A stretch of DNA of 64,000 nucleotides from Cyanobium sp. N.Huapi 1H5 (GTDB taxonomy: Bacteria > Cyanobacteriota > Cyanobacteriia > PCC-6307 > Cyanobiaceae). The translations under genes were made by a program, and so were the position numbers. Below, piece by piece: positions 53,462 through 62,101 of this stretch (its first letter is position 1; each line of letters starts with the position of its first letter). The notes beneath the pieces are model-generated. The model had not been told where the DNA came from and did not search any database. It was given only the letters and a program-made list of their open reading frames with translations. Location: contig NZ_JAGQBH010000002.1 in assembly GCF_024345535.1 (NCBI RefSeq), positions 1 to 64,000 of the forward strand, read 5' to 3'.

Positions 53462-54219
53462 TCCGCCAGCAGGGGCAGGCCGGCCGGTGGGACCGCCAGC
53501 AGCAGGCGGCGCTCACCGTCCACCTGCTGCTTGAAGCGGCGCCACTGGGGCGAGGCGATCACCTGCTGGCTGATCGCCTCGGCGAGGCGCTGGCCGGCCA
53601 GCACATCACTGGGATAGTGCATGGCGCAGTAGGCACGCACGTAGCCACCCTGGAGGCCCACCGGCAGCAGCCGCTCCCGCCGCTCCGGCAGCAGGTCGGC
53701 CAGCAGCAGGGCCGCGGTGGCAAACCAGGTGGCGTGGCCGCTGGGGAACGACCAGGAGCTCTCCAGGGGCAGACAGGGCTTCAGATCCGGGTGGCTCAGG
53801 AAGGGGCGTGGCCGGGCCACCGCATCCTTGAGCTGATCCTTGAGCCCATCGGCCCGCTCGAGGAAGGCCGGCAGGCCTGCGTGGAGCAGGGGGGAGGTGC
53901 GGGCCAGGTCGGCGCCCACGGCGGCATCGAAGACGCTGAGATTGCGGTTCAGGAAGCGCCAGCTGTGGACAATCCCCGCCGGCGTGCGGCTGCGCTGGTT
54001 CCAGCGCAGGATGGCCAGATCGTCGAGCTCCGGGCGGCTGCCGGGGGCCGGTGGCTTGCCGAGCACGCTGCGGTAGGCGGCCGGCTGCAGCACCAGGCCC
54101 GCCGCCGGATCCGCAGGCTGGGCCAGCGCCGGCCCGCCCTGTGCCAGGGAACCCGGCAGCAGGGCGGTCTGCAGCAGCAGCAGGCCGGTCAGCCATGGTC
54201 CCGGGCGCAGGGTGGGCAT
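53458..54219 (-). CDS. Exported PAP2-family acid phosphatase
   Basis: A 253-residue protein with a signal peptide (LTGLLLLQTALLPGSLAQ). The PAP2 signature is complete: KDAVARPRPF (KxxxxxxRP), SSWSFPSGHAT (PSGH) and YCAMHYPSDVLAGQ (SRxxxxxHxxxD-type). It lacks the multiple membrane helices of integral PAP2 enzymes, so it is probably a periplasmic class A non-specific acid phosphatase. First gene of the coupled unit ending in the beta-lactamase. Confidence 0.85.
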   Translation of the reverse strand: MPTLRPGPWLTGLLLLQTALLPGSLAQGGPALAQPADPAAGLVLQPAAYRSVLGKPPAPGSRPELDDLAILRWNQRSRTPAGIVHSWRFLNRNLSVFDAAVGADLARTSPLLHAGLPAFLERADGLKDQLKDAVARPRPFLSHPDLKPCLPLESSWSFPSGHATWFATAALLLADLLPERRERLLPVGLQGGYVRAYCAMHYPSDVLAGQRLAEAISQQVIASPQWRRFKQQVDGERRLLLAVPPAGLPLLAD

Positions 54220-54269
54220 GGCTCCGGTGCCGGCGGTGGGGTGGCAGCACCGTAGGGGTGCTCCGCCAG

Positions 54270-54986
54270 TCAGAACCGTTCGTCGCCGATGGCGGGCAGC
54301 ACCAGCTCCCGCACGAAGGACGCCGGCGAGAGCTGCAGCAGGGCCGAGACGATCCGGATCACGTCGTGGAGAGGAATCTGCCGGCCCTCACCGCGCCCGG
54401 CGGCCGCCTCGGGTGGCACCTCCAGGCCGTCGTCGGTGTTCAGGTAGCCCAGCTGCAGGCAGGTCACCGCCAGCTGCCGGTCCCGGAAGCTCTCCCGCAG
54501 GGCATCGGCGATGCCGGTGAGGGCGAACTTGGAGGCGCCGAAGGTCACCTCCGGCTGCCCGCTCCGGTGCAGGCCGGAGGTGGAGCCCGTGAGGATCAGC
54601 TGGGGCCTGGGGGAGCCGAGCAGCCGCGGAATCAGCCGCCGGAGCAGCATCAGGGCGCCGGTGATGTTGATGGCCACCATGGTGGCGATGCTCTCGTCGG
54701 GATCCTCCAGGAAGCTGTAGGCCTCGCTGAAGGCGTTGGCTTCCCAGACGCCGAGGTTGTAGATCAGCACATCCAGCTGGGCGGGGGCCTGCTGCTCGAT
54801 CCAGCGGGCCGCCGGAAGCGGCTCCGCCAGATCCGCCTCGATCCAGCCGAGCTCGACGCCCTCCGGCAGCCTCAGGCCATCGGGCCGCCGCCGCGAGACG
54901 CCGATCACCGTGTCACCGGCGCTGCCCAGACCCTCGACAAAGGCACGGCCAAGCCCGCGGCTGGCCCCGACCACCATCAATTGCAT
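54270..54986 (-). CDS. SDR-family oxidoreductase with altered active site
   Basis: A 238-residue short-chain dehydrogenase. The NAD(P) motif VVGASRGLGRAF and the NLG segment (NAG in most) are present. The catalytic Ser is in TGSTSGLH, but the YxxxK motif reads FGASK: the catalytic Tyr is Phe. It may therefore be a non-classical or inactive SDR. It overlaps the acetyltransferase gene by 10 bases and is co-directional. Confidence 0.8.
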   Translation of the reverse strand: MQLMVVGASRGLGRAFVEGLGSAGDTVIGVSRRRPDGLRLPEGVELGWIEADLAEPLPAARWIEQQAPAQLDVLIYNLGVWEANAFSEAYSFLEDPDESIATMVAINITGALMLLRRLIPRLLGSPRPQLILTGSTSGLHRSGQPEVTFGASKFALTGIADALRESFRDRQLAVTCLQLGYLNTDDGLEVPPEAAAGRGEGRQIPLHDVIRIVSALLQLSPASFVRELVLPAIGDERF

Positions 54987-55453
54987 GGACCCGTGCCTTC
55001 AGGGGCGATGTCGAAGTGCAGCACATCCTCCCCGACACCCAGCCTGGAGTAGAGGGCGATGGCGGGTCCATCGTCCCGATGGGCCTGGACGAAGATCCCG
55101 TCCAAGCCGCGCTCGGCGGCGAGCGTCTTGAGGCGCTCGATCAACGCCGTGGCCACTCCCTGCCGCCGGTGATCATGAGCCACGGCGAGGTCGTAGAGGT
55201 AGAACTCGCGGCAGGCCTGCTCGAATTTCGGCAGGACGTAGCCCGTGAGTCCACCCACCACCCGCGTCCCGGCCTCGGCGACGACCGCCAGAAACATCCC
55301 ACGGCTGAGCAGTTCGTGCAGGTAGGGATCCGAAGGCTGCCGCTCGAGGTATCGCTCCGGATCCTCGAAGGCATCGGCAAACACAGTCAGCAGGGAGCGC
55401 AGGGTGCCCACGTCGGCGGGTCCGAGGACACGAACGGAGGGCTCCATCGTCAT
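54977..55453 (-). CDS. AAC(3)-I-like aminoglycoside N-acetyltransferase
   Basis: A 158-residue GNAT enzyme. The segments YVLPKFEQACREFYLYDLAV, HRRQGVATALI and a final GVGEDVLHFDI line up, from memory, closely with the AAC(3)-I family, which transfers acetyl to the 3-amino group of aminoglycosides such as gentamicin and fortimicin. The acetyl-CoA loop RRQGVA is intact. Activity on aminoglycosides is inferred; environmental relatives may act on other amines. Start ATG 55453 (MTMEPS). Confidence 0.82.
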   Translation of the reverse strand: MTMEPSVRVLGPADVGTLRSLLTVFADAFEDPERYLERQPSDPYLHELLSRGMFLAVVAEAGTRVVGGLTGYVLPKFEQACREFYLYDLAVAHDHRRQGVATALIERLKTLAAERGLDGIFVQAHRDDGPAIALYSRLGVGEDVLHFDIAPEGTGPCN

Positions 55454-55679
55454 GGGCAGAGGTGATCCACAACATCTGGCCAGTGTGGTCGTGATCGGGG
55501 TGCGGGCAGGATGCGGCCCAACGCCCACCACATCGCTCTGCAGCAGCACCAGCACCAGCCAGAGAGCGGGCAACCGTCCATGCTGGACCCCGTACCCCGG
55601 AGGCGGGAAGACTTTGGTGATCGGTGCCCGACGGATTCCAGACACCTCTGGCGTCACGCCGGATCCTCACCGTTCGCCG

Positions 55680-58600
55680 ATGACGCGGTCAGCTCGTTCC
55701 TCCTTGGCCCTGTTCCGTTGGGTCACCGCCCTCGCCATGCTCCTGCTGGCCGGGGGGCCGCTGGCTGCTGCCGTCGATCACCAAGGCCCGTCACCACGGC
55801 CACGGCAGCAGGGGTGGCTCGCCCAGCCGTTGGGAGAGCGCTACCCCCAGATCCCGGCGCAGGTCTGGGAGTGGATTGACCAGGCCAACGCCCTCGAGGC
55901 CAAGGGCGACTACGCAAAGGCGGCGATGGCATGGGAACAGGTGCTTGCCTGGCGTGAGAAGGCGCAGGGGCCCGACCATCCCGATACCGCCACCAGCCTC
56001 AACAACCTCGGGCTGCTGTACATCAAGGAGAGCGCCTTTTCCAAGGCAGAACCCCTGCTTGTTCGTGCCCTGGCGATCAGAACCAGGATCCTCGGGCCGG
56101 ACGATCCCTTCACCGCCCTCAGCATCAACAACCTCGCCTGGTTGTATTCCAAGCAGAACAACAACGCCAAGGCCGAACCGCTCTACCTGCAAGCCATTGC
56201 CATCGCCGAGAAGGCTCTGGGGCCTGACCATCCGGGGCTCGCCCTCGGCTTCGACAACCTTGGACTGCTTTACACCAGTCAGGCCAAGTATGCGAAAGCG
56301 GAACCCTTCTATCTACGAGGCCTGAGGATCAGAGAGAAGGCGCTGGGCCCTGATCATCTTGACACCTCGACAAGTCTCATCAGTCTTGGGCTCCATTACA
56401 GCAAGCTGAACCTCTATCGGAAGGCCGAACCCCTGCTTCTTCGTGCTCTGGCCATCAGGGAGAAAACACTGGATGCTGATCACCCTGATGTCGCCGTCGG
56501 CCTGGTTACTCTTGGTCTGCTGTATAGCGATATGGGCGCTTATTCCAAGGCCGAGCCTCTCTATCTACGCGCCCTTGCAATGATGGAGAAGCGGCGGGGG
56601 CCTGACCATCAGGAAACCGCTCTCAGCCTCAATAATCTGGCAACGCTCTACATCAACCAGGGCCGCTACGCCGAGGCTGAGCCCCTGCTGCGCCGCACCC
56701 TGGCCATCAAGCAGAGAGCGCTGGGTGACGATCACCCCGACACCGCCACCAGCCTCAACAACCTGGCGGCGCTCCAGGAGAACCAGGGTGCCTTCGGCAA
56801 GGCCGAACCCCTCTATCTTCGGGGCCTGGCGATCAACGAAAAGGTGTTGGGTCCTGACCACCCCGCCACGGCCACCAGCCTGGGTAACCTGGCGCTGCTC
56901 TATCGGAATCAGGGTGCCTACGCGAAGGCGGAGCCCCTTCTGCGCCGTGCCCTGGCGATCCGGGAGAAGGCGCTCGGCGCGGGCCACGCCGATACCGCCG
57001 CCAGCCTCAACAACCTGGCCATGCTGTACAGCGATCAGGGCGCCTACGCCCGCGCTGATCCTCTGCTGCGGCGCGCCCTGGCCATCCAGGAGAAGACGCT
57101 GGGCCCCGCCCACCCCGTCACCGCCACGGGCCTCAACAACCTCGCGGTGCTCCTCGACCAGCAGGGGGCCGCCGAGAGGGCCGAGCCGCTGCACGGACGC
57201 GCCCTGGCGATCCGGGAGAAGGCCCTGGGGCCCGACCATCCCGATACGGCCGGCAGCCTCAACAACCTGGCGGATCTCTATCGGCTTCGGGGCGCCCATG
57301 CCAAGGCGGAACCCCTCTTCCTGCGTGCTGTGGGGATTTACGAGACCGCCCTGGGGCCCGATCACCCCACGACCGCCCTCAGCGTCAACAATCTGGCCAA
57401 GGGGTACCTGAGCCAGGGGGCTGAGGCCAGGGCCGAACCCCTGCTGCGCCGCGGTATCGGCAGCCAGTCCCTGTTCCTGCAGCGTGAGGCCCCCCTGCTG
57501 CCCCAGGCCCGGCGGCAGGAGCAGATCAAGGCCCTGGGCAGCGTTTGGGAGATCCCCTTTTCCCTCGTGGCCACGACACCGGCCGGCGCCTCCCTGGCCC
57601 TGTTCACCCGCCTGAACCGGCACGGTCTGCTGCAGGACATCGAACGGCGCCAGGCCCAGCTGGGCCGTGGTTCTCCGGCCCAGCAGATCCTGGTGGGTCA
57701 GCTCACGGCGATCACGGCCCGCCTGGCCGATGTCAACCTCAGCGAAGCGCAGCGACGCACGCTGCAGCAGGAGCGGGATCGGCTGGAGCAGGAGCTCTAC
57801 CGCCAGTTGCCGGCCCTGACCCCGCACCTGGTGGACGCCGCCCAGGTGGCCGCCGCCCTGCCCGCCGATGGGGTGCTGATCGAGTTCCAGCGCTTCCGCC
57901 CCTACGACGCCCGTCAACCGGAGGCCAGGAGCTGGGGGGAGGCGCGCTATCTGGCGATGCTGCTGTTCCCCGATGGGTCGACCCGTGCCGTGGACCTCGG
58001 CCCGGCGGCGGCCATCGATCCCCTGATCCAGCGGGCCCTGGCCGAGAGCCTGGCCCGCAACCGCCCCGCCGGACCGTTCTGGGCCCAGGTGAGCCAGCAG
58101 GTGCTGGGGCCCCTGCTGCCGCAGCTGGCGGGGCGGCGGCGCTGGTTCGTCTCCCCCGATGGCGAGCTGAGCCGCATCCCGTTCACGGCCCTGCCGGCGC
58201 CCACCAGGGGTCCGAGCGGGGCCGAGTCCGACTCCGCACCCACCCTGGGCCAGCAGGTGCAGCTGCGGATCCTCACCAGCGGCCGTGACCTGCTCACGCT
58301 GGGCAGCCCCGGGGCTGGAGCCCAGCGCGCCCTGGTGCTCGCCGCCCCTGATTTCGGTGGCCCGGGCCAGTGGCAGCCGCTGCCCGCGACGGCCGCCGAG
58401 GGGAGCTGGATCGCCGAAAGGCTCGGGGCGGCCCTGTATCAGGGATCCGCCGCCACCACCGCCGTGCTGCAGCAGGCGCGCGGCCCCAGGGTGTTGCACA
58501 TCGCCAGCCACGGCTTCTTCACCACGGGCAGCGGCGACCCCCTGCTGAACAGCGGCATCGTGCTGGCGGGCGCCAACCGCAGCCGCCCGGCCGCCCCCGC

Positions 58601-58988
58601 CGCGATGGCCAGCGACGACGGCTATCTCACTGCCAGAGAGGCGGCCCAGCTGCAGCTCGATGGCACCGAGCTGGTGGTGCTCTCCGCCTGTGACACCGCC
58701 TCCGGAACCCTGCAGACCGGCGAAGGGGTCTACGGCCTGCAGCGCGCCCTCACCGTGGCCGGCGCCCGCTCCACCCTGCTGTCGCTGTGGAAGGTGGACG
58801 ATGACGCCACGGCGGCGTTCATGCAGCGCTACGTGGCCCTGCTCAAGCGGGGGATGGGTCGCATGGAGGCGCTGGCGGCGGTGCAGCAGGAGTTCCGCAG
58901 CAATCCGCCGGAGCCGGACTGGGCCGACCACAAGTTCTGGGCCGCCTGGCAGCTCACCGGCGACGGGGGGCCGATCCCGGGGTTGTGA
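55680..58988 (+). CDS. Secreted TPR-CHAT protein
   Basis: A 1102-residue protein with a Sec signal peptide (MTRSARSSLALFRWVTALAMLLLAG). Residues ~75-585 are twelve 42-residue kinesin-light-chain-type TPRs (core SLNNLAxLYxxQGxYxKAEPLxxRALAIxEKxLGPDHPxTA) plus a partial one. Residues ~600-1100 are a CHAT caspase-like peptidase with the His/Cys dyad His944 (IASHGF) and Cys1004 (SACDTASG). CHAT proteins are proteases often fused to TPR sensors; a signal peptide places this one outside the cytoplasm. The gene starts 226 bases after the divergent acetyltransferase. Confidence 0.9.
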   Translation: MTRSARSSLALFRWVTALAMLLLAGGPLAAAVDHQGPSPRPRQQGWLAQPLGERYPQIPAQVWEWIDQANALEAKGDYAKAAMAWEQVLAWREKAQGPDHPDTATSLNNLGLLYIKESAFSKAEPLLVRALAIRTRILGPDDPFTALSINNLAWLYSKQNNNAKAEPLYLQAIAIAEKALGPDHPGLALGFDNLGLLYTSQAKYAKAEPFYLRGLRIREKALGPDHLDTSTSLISLGLHYSKLNLYRKAEPLLLRALAIREKTLDADHPDVAVGLVTLGLLYSDMGAYSKAEPLYLRALAMMEKRRGPDHQETALSLNNLATLYINQGRYAEAEPLLRRTLAIKQRALGDDHPDTATSLNNLAALQENQGAFGKAEPLYLRGLAINEKVLGPDHPATATSLGNLALLYRNQGAYAKAEPLLRRALAIREKALGAGHADTAASLNNLAMLYSDQGAYARADPLLRRALAIQEKTLGPAHPVTATGLNNLAVLLDQQGAAERAEPLHGRALAIREKALGPDHPDTAGSLNNLADLYRLRGAHAKAEPLFLRAVGIYETALGPDHPTTALSVNNLAKGYLSQGAEARAEPLLRRGIGSQSLFLQREAPLLPQARRQEQIKALGSVWEIPFSLVATTPAGASLALFTRLNRHGLLQDIERRQAQLGRGSPAQQILVGQLTAITARLADVNLSEAQRRTLQQERDRLEQELYRQLPALTPHLVDAAQVAAALPADGVLIEFQRFRPYDARQPEARSWGEARYLAMLLFPDGSTRAVDLGPAAAIDPLIQRALAESLARNRPAGPFWAQVSQQVLGPLLPQLAGRRRWFVSPDGELSRIPFTALPAPTRGPSGAESDSAPTLGQQVQLRILTSGRDLLTLGSPGAGAQRALVLAAPDFGGPGQWQPLPATAAEGSWIAERLGAALYQGSAATTAVLQQARGPRVLHIASHGFFTTGSGDPLLNSGIVLAGANRSRPAAPAAMASDDGYLTAREAAQLQLDGTELVVLSACDTASGTLQTGEGVYGLQRALTVAGARSTLLSLWKVDDDATAAFMQRYVALLKRGMGRMEALAAVQQEFRSNPPEPDWADHKFWAAWQLTGDGGPIPGL
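55905..57440 (+). repeat. Array of ~12 coding 126-bp repeats (TPR units)
   Basis: The DNA repeats follow the 42-residue TPR period. Units are diverged (not identical), and base composition changes along the array: sampled lines in early units are ~53-55% GC, whereas those in late units are ~77%. Confidence 0.8.
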
Positions 58989-59046
58989 GCCATCGCCTGC
59001 ACACCAGGCAGACTGATCCGGCGGTCGGCTGTTGTTGGTTCCCCCC

Positions 59047-59868
59047 ATGCCACACCAACAGGGGTCTGCGGCACTGGGCACTCTGCTGGTCACCGCCTCG
59101 CTGCTGGCGCCGGTGGGCCCGGGGGCCGCTGCCCCGGAACTCGACGCCATGGTGGCCTCCATCGCCGGCCAGCTCCGCCAGAGCTGGAACGCGGATCCAG
59201 GCACCGCCTCACTGCCCTGGCCGGCCATCGAGGTGCTTCCCGCCGGCCAGATGCCCCTGTCGGCCTGTCCCGGGTCCGGCAGCGCGGCCAGCGAGGCCGG
59301 GAGTGTCCAGAGCCCGGCCCTCTACTGCGCCGCCGGTGGCAGGGTGTTGCTGGATCGCAACCGGCTGGCGAAGGAGGCCAGCCGCCATGGGGAGTGGGGC
59401 GTGGCCTACTGGGTCGGCATCGGCCTGGGCACGGCGATCCTTGGCCAGCGGCCAACGGCGCGTCGTCCAGCCGCCGCCGCCAACCTTCAGGCCAACTGTC
59501 TGGCGGGGGTGCTGATCGGTGGCACCAGCCTGCAACCCAGGCCCCAGGACCCCCCCAAACCCGATCAACTCGTGGCCCCGGCCAACGGGGCCTACGGCAC
59601 CGCTGCGGCCGAGCAGATGGGAACCCGCAGCCAGCGCTCCTACGCCCTGCTCACAGGCTTTGGCATGACGGAGCTGGCTGGTTGCTCCGATGGGGCGATG
59701 GCCCAGCTCGCCACAGACCAGGTGCCCGATCCTGCGCTGCTGAGCGCCCTGGCCACGGGGACAGACCGGGCCGCCTTCAACACGATGGCGGTGATGAACC
59801 GGCGCTGCAGGAGGCTGCCCAACTCCCCCTGCCCGAGGCGTGTGCCCCCCTTCACCGGTCAGAAGTGA
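59047..59868 (+). CDS. Exported YpfJ-like protein with degenerate metallopeptidase site
   Basis: A 273-residue protein with a signal peptide (GTLLVTASLLAPVGPGAAA). From residue ~90 it follows the Zn_peptidase (YpfJ/PF04228) pattern: PALYCAAGGRVLLDRN, then AYWVGIGLGTAIL where the family has AYVIAHEVGHHVQ, then NLQANCLAGVLIGG where the family has ELQADCxAGVW. The HExxH zinc ligands and the downstream Glu/Asp are lost. It is probably a pseudo-peptidase or binding protein. It lies 58 bases after the CHAT gene. Confidence 0.65.
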   Translation: MPHQQGSAALGTLLVTASLLAPVGPGAAAPELDAMVASIAGQLRQSWNADPGTASLPWPAIEVLPAGQMPLSACPGSGSAASEAGSVQSPALYCAAGGRVLLDRNRLAKEASRHGEWGVAYWVGIGLGTAILGQRPTARRPAAAANLQANCLAGVLIGGTSLQPRPQDPPKPDQLVAPANGAYGTAAAEQMGTRSQRSYALLTGFGMTELAGCSDGAMAQLATDQVPDPALLSALATGTDRAAFNTMAVMNRRCRRLPNSPCPRRVPPFTGQK

Positions 59869-59884
59869 GGCACCCCCGGAACCC

Positions 59885-60730
59885 GTGAGCAGCGAACCCC
59901 CGATCAAGCCCCATGCAGACCGTGAGGCGCTCCCCCCCAAGGGCATGCCGGGCTCCCGGACCAGGGCGCGATCGTTGCACCTGCCGGCCTGGATGCGCTC
60001 GCCGTCGCTGCACGAATGGGTCAGGACGCTGGGCATCATCATCGCCGCCTCCTGGGGGATCTACACCTTCATCTGGAAGGAGATCTATGTGCCCTCCCAG
60101 GCGCCCGCCAGCATCAGCCTGGAGATCAGCCTGACCCCGGTGGCCGGTGATGGCGCCAGCGGCCCATCGCCAGCATCGCTGCAGCGTGAGCTGAAGGTCA
60201 GCGCCACCAATGCCAGCACGCGCCGGCTCTACCTGCTCAGCAGCTTCTGGGAACTCTTCCCGATTCGCCGCCAGGTGCTGAATCGATCCACGTTTCTGGA
60301 TCGCGCCAGCGGCCCCTTCGATGCCATCCATGTGGAGCGGGGGGCGATGCTGCAGCCCTATCCGACCGAAGCCGCCGGCAAGTTGTTCGTTGACGACCAC
60401 ATCAACCCCGGTGAAACGATTCACCGTTCGCTGATTGTCTCCCTGCCCCCGGGAGCCTATGCGGCCCAGGTGGATGTGCTGGTTCCCGTCCTGACGCGTG
60501 AGCCACCCAAGGGCAACGCCCTGCTGGGGGGGAGGGTGTTGGAGTGGGGCTATGACAAGAGTGATGTGGTCATTCCACTGTTGTGCGCGGAAGGCAACCC
60601 CACCGACTGCCAGCGCCTGGATGATCCGGACAAGCAGGACCGCCTGATGGATCGAAAGCTGAAGGCCTTTGATTCCAACTACTTTCTCAATGAGCAGAGT
60701 GTGCAGGTTGGCCTCTCCGGAGGTTCGTAG
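59885..60730 (+). CDS. One-TM hypothetical protein, 281 aa
   Basis: GTG 59885 starts VSSEPPIKPHADRE (read as Met). A cytoplasmic basic N-terminus leads to one helix (TLGIIIAASWGIYTFIWKE) at about residues 48-66. The outer domain is beta-rich (SISLEISLTPVAGD, LKVSATNASTRRLYLLSS) and ends with SVQVGLSGGS. No family recognised. It starts 16 bases after the YpfJ-like gene and is probably in the same operon as the CHAT gene. Confidence 0.6.
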   Translation: MSSEPPIKPHADREALPPKGMPGSRTRARSLHLPAWMRSPSLHEWVRTLGIIIAASWGIYTFIWKEIYVPSQAPASISLEISLTPVAGDGASGPSPASLQRELKVSATNASTRRLYLLSSFWELFPIRRQVLNRSTFLDRASGPFDAIHVERGAMLQPYPTEAAGKLFVDDHINPGETIHRSLIVSLPPGAYAAQVDVLVPVLTREPPKGNALLGGRVLEWGYDKSDVVIPLLCAEGNPTDCQRLDDPDKQDRLMDRKLKAFDSNYFLNEQSVQVGLSGGS

Positions 60731-60733
60731 CAC

Positions 60734-61105
60734 TCAGGGCAGGCGACGGGCGCCTCCCATCGGCCCGCGCTTGCCATCCGGCCCCAGCAGCCAGAAGCGA
60801 ATCGCATCGCCGTCCACCTCGAACTCCTCCACGACCTTCAGCCCAGCGATGCCTGGATCCGAGGGGAACAGCACGCGCCAGGTCCGGCGGGAGCCTTCGC
60901 AGGTTCCCTCCCAGGCGCCGGCGGCGGTGCCTCCCCGTTCCGACACGATCCACACCACGTGATGGCGGCCGTCGGCCAGCTTGCTGACCACGGCCCGCCC
61001 CGGCTTGCTCGGCGCCACGTAGTCCCAGGTGCCGAGCGCCGCCTCACAGGGCGATGCTGCTGGGGCTGCCCAGGATGGCGTTGCACCCAGGGCCAGGGCG
61101 ATCAT
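60734..61105 (-). CDS. Small exported hypothetical protein, 123 aa
   Basis: The start ATG 61105 gives a short signal peptide MIALALGATPSWA with likely cleavage before APAASP. The mature part is beta-rich (LGTWDYVAPSKPGRAVVSKLADGRHHVVWIVSERGG, FEVDGDAIRFWLLGPDGKRG) with two Cys (PCEAAL, GTCEGS). No named family; it resembles small lipocalin-like secreted proteins only in composition. Convergent with the one-TM gene, 3 bases between stops. Confidence 0.6.
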   Translation of the reverse strand: MIALALGATPSWAAPAASPCEAALGTWDYVAPSKPGRAVVSKLADGRHHVVWIVSERGGTAAGAWEGTCEGSRRTWRVLFPSDPGIAGLKVVEEFEVDGDAIRFWLLGPDGKRGPMGGARRLP

Positions 61106-61237
61106 CGCGTTAAGGATGCACTTCTGCGGTGAATCGGCTGCAGCCAGCCAGCGGAAGGGTTGGGTCACCGTGTTCAGACTTCTGGACAGACAGGAAACAC
61201 TGCCATAGCTTCGGACCAAGGAGTAGGTCGTCAGATC

Positions 61238-62029
61238 ATGTATCCCTTCCCATCGTCCTGTCCGCAGCCGAGAATCAGTCGCTCGAAAGCAGGCGCAAAG
61301 CCCAGATCCCAGCCCCTGTTCGCTGACGTCTGTGGCCTTGTGAAGCCGACCAGCATTCTCGAGATCGGCAGCTGGATGGGAGCCTCATCGATCGCCTGGG
61401 CCGAGGCCGCAAAGAATGTCCAGCCTGACGCTGTCGTCTATTGCGTGGACACCTGGCTGGGATCCGTTGAGCATTTTCTGAGCAGCTGCGGCGAGGAGTG
61501 GAACCTGGACAAGCTTTCACTCAGTGACTACGGACCGACGTTCTTCGACGACTTCCTGCGCAACGTCTGGGACAGTGGCCTCCAGGACAGGATCGTGCCG
61601 TTCAGGGCCGCCTCATCCTCCGCCCTGCCGTTCTTTGCCCAGCAGGGCCTCGCCTTTGATGTGGTCTATGTTGATGGCGCCCATGACACCCACTCCGTGC
61701 TGACGGACGTCGCCGGCGCCCTGAAGGTCACGTCGGAACAGGGCATCGTCTGTGGCGATGACTTCGGCTGGAGTTCCGTAAGAAATGGCCTGCGTTTTCT
61801 GGCGCTGACGCACCGGAGCCATCTGCATTTCTATGTCAGAGGGGGAGACTTTGTGGTTCTGACGGACTCCAGTGTTGATTACGGGCCGAACCTGGCCCGG
61901 TTGGGCTATGCCAGATGGAGGCCCCTTGATGTTCGTGAGAACCTCCATCGGGTCGTCTGCTGGTGCCGGTGGGGCCTTCGCGATCGCCTCCAGCCATCGC
62001 GCTCCGGTGCCCTCTCCGTCGGTGGCTGA
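61238..62029 (+). CDS. Class I SAM-dependent methyltransferase
   Basis: A 263-residue methyltransferase-24-type protein. ILEIGSWMGASSIAWAEAA holds the SAM-binding Gly motif (GxWxGxSS), VYCVDTWLGS the acidic second strand, and FDVVYVDGAHDTHSVLTDV the fourth strand with the metal/substrate Asp-Gly-His of this subfamily, typical of enzymes acting on sugars or secondary metabolites. Sampled lines are 53-60% GC, lower than neighbours. Start ATG 61238 has aaggag 15 bases upstream. Confidence 0.78.
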   Translation: MYPFPSSCPQPRISRSKAGAKPRSQPLFADVCGLVKPTSILEIGSWMGASSIAWAEAAKNVQPDAVVYCVDTWLGSVEHFLSSCGEEWNLDKLSLSDYGPTFFDDFLRNVWDSGLQDRIVPFRAASSSALPFFAQQGLAFDVVYVDGAHDTHSVLTDVAGALKVTSEQGIVCGDDFGWSSVRNGLRFLALTHRSHLHFYVRGGDFVVLTDSSVDYGPNLARLGYARWRPLDVRENLHRVVCWCRWGLRDRLQPSRSGALSVGG

Positions 62030-62101
62030 ACTCCCGGCCAGCCGCGCACAGCATCACGCCGCCCTCTCGGGCTAGAAGGGAGCAACGGCGGAGCCCAAGG
62101 G

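Noticed and set aside
55454..55679. Possible riboswitch or leader RNA before the CHAT gene
   Set aside because: No conserved riboswitch core could be recognised; the 226 bases look like an ordinary divergent promoter region.
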